Shown here: in pieces, positions 53,891 through 56,206 of the stretch | How positions within the stretch are numbered: position 1 is the first letter of the stretch | Layout: each line of letters begins with the position of its first letter | From: Culturomica sp. | GTDB lineage: Bacteria > Bacteroidota > Bacteroidia > Bacteroidales > Marinifilaceae | Length of the DNA: 56,206 nt | Reading direction: 5' to 3' | Assembly (NCBI GenBank): GCA_031271755.1 | Contig: JAISVB010000026.1 | Span: forward strand, 1 to 56,206 | Program-made: the position numbers and the translations under genes | Notes under the pieces: model-generated | Database searches by the model: none | Told to the model about the DNA's origin: nothing | Seen by the model: only the letters and a program-made list of their open reading frames with translations

Positions 53891-54454
53891 ATGCACAAAG
53901 TAGTGATCTTTTCAGCGCCCAGCGGAGCAGGCAAAAGCACCATCGTCCGGCACCTGCTGCGGCAGGTTCCGGAGCTGGCATTCTCCATATCGGCTACCAG
54001 CCGCCCTCCCCGGGGACGCGAACAGGACGGCAAAGAGTACTACTTTCTCTCGGAAACAGCGTTTCAGGAACAGATCGACCGGGGGGCGTTCCTGGAGTGG
54101 GAAGAGGTCTATCCGGGATGCCGGTACGGCACCCTGCGATCGGAAGTGGAACGGATCTGGGCGGAAGGAAAGAGCGTGCTGTTCGACATCGACGTGATCG
54201 GGGGATTGAATCTGAAAAAGATATTCGGCGACCGGGCACTCGCTGTTTTTATCGAACCGCCTTCGGTGGAAACGCTGCACCGGCGCTTGATCAAAAGGGG
54301 AACGGACAGTCCGGAAAAGATTTGCGAACGGATAGATAAAGCAAAATACGAAATGAGCTTCGCAGACCGGTTCGATACGATCGTGCTTAACGACCGGCTG
54401 GAGGATGCCTTAGCCGACGCAGAAGAAAAAGTAGCTAAATTCCTTTCGGTATGA
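53891..54454 (+). CDS. gmk: Guanylate kinase
   Basis: 187 residues with P-loop SAPSGAGKSTIVRHLL, the GMP-binding region SISATSRPPRGREQDGKEYYFLSE and FLEWEEVYPGCRYGT, and the lid segment RLIKRGTDSPEKICERIDKAKYEM. It converts GMP to GDP with ATP. Its stop overlaps the nadD start by four bases (ATGA), pointing to coupled translation. Confidence 0.97.
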   Translation: MHKVVIFSAPSGAGKSTIVRHLLRQVPELAFSISATSRPPRGREQDGKEYYFLSETAFQEQIDRGAFLEWEEVYPGCRYGTLRSEVERIWAEGKSVLFDIDVIGGLNLKKIFGDRALAVFIEPPSVETLHRRLIKRGTDSPEKICERIDKAKYEMSFADRFDTIVLNDRLEDALADAEEKVAKFLSV

Positions 54455-55029
54455 CGGGGCTTTTTTTCGGTTCTTTTAACCCCATTCACAACGGCCACCT
54501 CCAAATTGCCCGGTACCTGTTGGACGAAAATCGGTGCAAAGAGGTCTGGTTCATCGTCAGCCCGCAAAACCCGTTTAAGCAGGACGCAGCCCTGGCGGAC
54601 GCACAAAAGCGGTTGGAGATGGTACAGGCGGCCGTTGCCGGAGATCCCCGGATGCGGGTTTCGGATGTGGAGTTCGGCATGCCCCGCCCCTCTTACACCA
54701 TTCACACCCTGGAGGCGCTCGCCACCCGCTACCCCGATACAAAGTTCGCGCTGATCATGGGCAGCGATAACCTCCGGAATTTCCACCGGTGGCGCCACGC
54801 CGGAGATATTGCCGCCGCTTACCCGATTTTTGTCTACCCCCGTACGGGAAGCGATACCGAAATGGCTGCTTACCGGACAAAATACCCGAACATCCGCCCC
54901 ATACCCGCGCCGCTGTTTCCGGTCTCCTCGACCGGGATCCGGGAAAAAGTGCGCCGGGGAGAAGACATTTCCGGGCTGGTACCTCCGGCCGCGCTGCCGC
55001 TCATTGTAAAAGAGTACGCTCATGTATAG
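54451..55029 (+). CDS. nadD: Nicotinate-nucleotide adenylyltransferase
   Basis: 192 residues. The nucleotidylyltransferase motif GSFNPIHNGHLQIARYLLDE lies at the N-terminus, ALIMGSDNLRNFHRWRHAGDI in the middle and the SSTGIREKVRRGEDISGLVP motif near the C-terminus. It adenylates nicotinate mononucleotide in NAD synthesis. The end overlaps the next gene by eight bases. Confidence 0.96.
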   Translation: MTGLFFGSFNPIHNGHLQIARYLLDENRCKEVWFIVSPQNPFKQDAALADAQKRLEMVQAAVAGDPRMRVSDVEFGMPRPSYTIHTLEALATRYPDTKFALIMGSDNLRNFHRWRHAGDIAAAYPIFVYPRTGSDTEMAAYRTKYPNIRPIPAPLFPVSSTGIREKVRRGEDISGLVPPAALPLIVKEYAHV

Positions 55030-55966
55030 AACGGTCATCACTATTTACCTGCTGTCCCTTTGCGGCTTGCTTTGCGCCCAGCAAACCGGGGAGGACAACA
55101 GCCGCTGGCTGAACCGGGAGCAATCCTCCCGGCACGGCTCTCCGGAACTCTCCGCCTGGCACACCGGAACGGCCGGGATCATCCGCAGCGACGCCGCAGA
55201 ACTGAATCTGACAAGCCCCTCGAAAATCGGCTTCTCCAAGAATACGGAATTGCAGCTACGCATAGGCGAAGAGCTGTTTATGCCAAACATCGGCATACGT
55301 CGTCGCTGGCGGCACAACGAACGCCTGCACCTGACGACGGAGCACTCGCTTCACTACACCTGGCCGGTGTTGGAATTGCTCCGGTCCACCGGTTTCAAAG
55401 AACTGATCCCCGACACGGCCACCCTGGGACAAGGCGTCGCTTTGCGGAACGAAGTGCAGTTTTCCTGGCTGATGAACCCGCAGATCCCGGGATGCCCTCC
55501 GTCGCCGGAGCGGATCCTGACCGCCCGCGCCGGAGCGGAGTTTTACGCCGGAGCCGGAAAGAGCGGAGTGGTTCCGTTCGATTGGTTCCACGCCCTGTAC
55601 CACACCCAGATCTTGGACGGGAAAACGCTTTGGTACGGGGGCGTGCAGTTTGATTCCTATTTTTTGCAACGCTTTCATTACAGCCTGAATCTACTCTGTT
55701 ACAGCGTCGATCTGAAAAAGGATTATGCGTTGGAAGGGAACGCCCGGCTGACCTGGTTTTTCTCGCGGCGGATGGGAATTTCCGCCTCCTGCCGGGCGGC
55801 CTGTGTGCAGATCGCGGAAGCGGTTCCGGCAGAAAACGCCGGCCATCCCGGCCGCCGGGAAGCTAAACTCCGGGTGCTCCCGTTGGTGGATCTGACCTAT
55901 TTGGTGAACCCCGGCCGGGGGGGTATACAGCACGGATTATTTAAAAGCAGTCGCCGGAAGCGGTGA
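55022..55966 (+). CDS. Hypothetical exported envelope protein
   Basis: 314 residues with a signal peptide (MYRTVITIYLLSLCGLLCAQ). No named family is recognised. Strand-like, aromatic-rich segments alternate (ELQLRIGEELFMPNIGIRRRW; LHLTTEHSLHYTWPVLELLRS; LWYGGVQFDSYFLQRFHYSLNLLCY; NARLTWFFSRRMGISASC), which suggests a small beta-barrel or outer-membrane-associated protein. The C-terminal 30 residues are basic and disordered-looking. Its start overlaps nadD by eight bases, so it is translated from the same message; a functional link is not obvious. Confidence 0.7.
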   Translation: MYRTVITIYLLSLCGLLCAQQTGEDNSRWLNREQSSRHGSPELSAWHTGTAGIIRSDAAELNLTSPSKIGFSKNTELQLRIGEELFMPNIGIRRRWRHNERLHLTTEHSLHYTWPVLELLRSTGFKELIPDTATLGQGVALRNEVQFSWLMNPQIPGCPPSPERILTARAGAEFYAGAGKSGVVPFDWFHALYHTQILDGKTLWYGGVQFDSYFLQRFHYSLNLLCYSVDLKKDYALEGNARLTWFFSRRMGISASCRAACVQIAEAVPAENAGHPGRREAKLRVLPLVDLTYLVNPGRGGIQHGLFKSSRRKR

Positions 55967-56206
55967 TATTATTTATCGGCGAGGTATTCCCGCGCTTCTT
56001 TTCAACCATTAAAGGCGCTGTGTGTTAAAAACTACGTAATGAGGGCGGAAGACCGCTTTACCTGCGTTGTTTGGGTGCGGAGCATTGAACACGGATTTAT
56101 ACCGATAAAATTAAAAAGGAAATCCCCAAATTCCCGTTTATGGGTATTTAGGGGATATTGGAGATTTATAGTGAAACAATTATTGTTTGCATTGCGGGGT
56201 AATTGC
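55967..56206. other. Gene-free right edge with a near-palindrome
   Basis: No coding region is recognised. ATCCCC (56122-56127) pairs with GGGGAT (56151-56156) and, inside, CCC (56133-56135) with GGG (56142-56144), giving a 35-base near-palindrome. It is not followed by a T-tract, so an operator or mobile-repeat fragment is as likely as a terminator. The element may belong to a gene beyond the window. Confidence 0.4.

Overview
The window looks like a Bacteroidota chromosome segment, most likely order Bacteroidales. It carries a SusC/SusD nutrient-uptake pair, secreted proteins with type IX secretion (T9SS, type B) C-terminal sorting domains, lipoproteins with SxC lipoboxes, a Bacteroidetes-style ABC-2 permease/M1-like fusion, and many TAnnTTTG -7 promoter elements. 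The genus cannot be fixed from sequence reading alone. Roughly 40 protein genes, one tRNA and one gene remnant are present; most lie on the minus strand.

Layout. 1-3.4 kb: a large repetitive T9SS cargo protein, open at the left edge. 3.45-3.9 kb: the orphan C-terminus of a DUF234-type ATPase, preceded by two AT-rich repeats. 3.9-19.3 kb (minus): a tightly packed seven-gene efflux operon that mixes ABC and RND machinery: ABC ATPase, ABC-2 permease/M1-like fusion, TolC, membrane fusion lipoprotein, RND pump, a 1583-residue RND pump fused to an ABC ATPase, and a small ABC-2 permease. It is preceded by an ECF-type promoter and, farther up, a TAnnTTTG promoter whose -33 region is covered by a perfect inverted repeat. 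19.6-26.3 kb (minus): housekeeping genes (recO, rdgB, a DUF1460 amidase-like protein, a CYTH protein, pheS, a VanZ-like protein, a cyclophilin, a LolC/E-like permease, rbfA). 26.4-30.1 kb (plus): tRNA-Pro(CGG), an unknown membrane protein and arginine decarboxylase speA. 30.2-38.2 kb (minus): a SusC/SusD locus with three accessory lipoproteins and no enzyme, behind a leader rich in inverted repeats. 38.5-44.2 kb (minus): lepA, an MTA/SAH deaminase-like amidohydrolase, agmatinase, a deoxyhypusine/homospermidine synthase-like enzyme and a rhomboid protease. 44.3-52.9 kb (minus): a prolyl oligopeptidase, two large repeat-rich secreted proteins and an outer-membrane-like protein. 53.0-56 kb (plus): yicC, gmk, nadD and an envelope protein.

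How the genes work together. The strongest candidate for something unusual is the hybrid efflux operon. The fusion protein joins a complete RND pump to an ABC nucleotide-binding domain, and that ABC domain appears to be split after its first strand by a segment of about 170 residues with four predicted membrane helices. The membrane topology is consistent with both halves of the ABC domain facing the cytoplasm. With the adjacent small ABC-2 permease, TolC and the adaptor, this could be a pump complex driven by both proton flow and ATP, but that is inference. Polyamine genes (speA, agmatinase, DHS-like) sit in two nearby clusters and suggest an arginine-agmatine-putrescine route leading to a larger polyamine.
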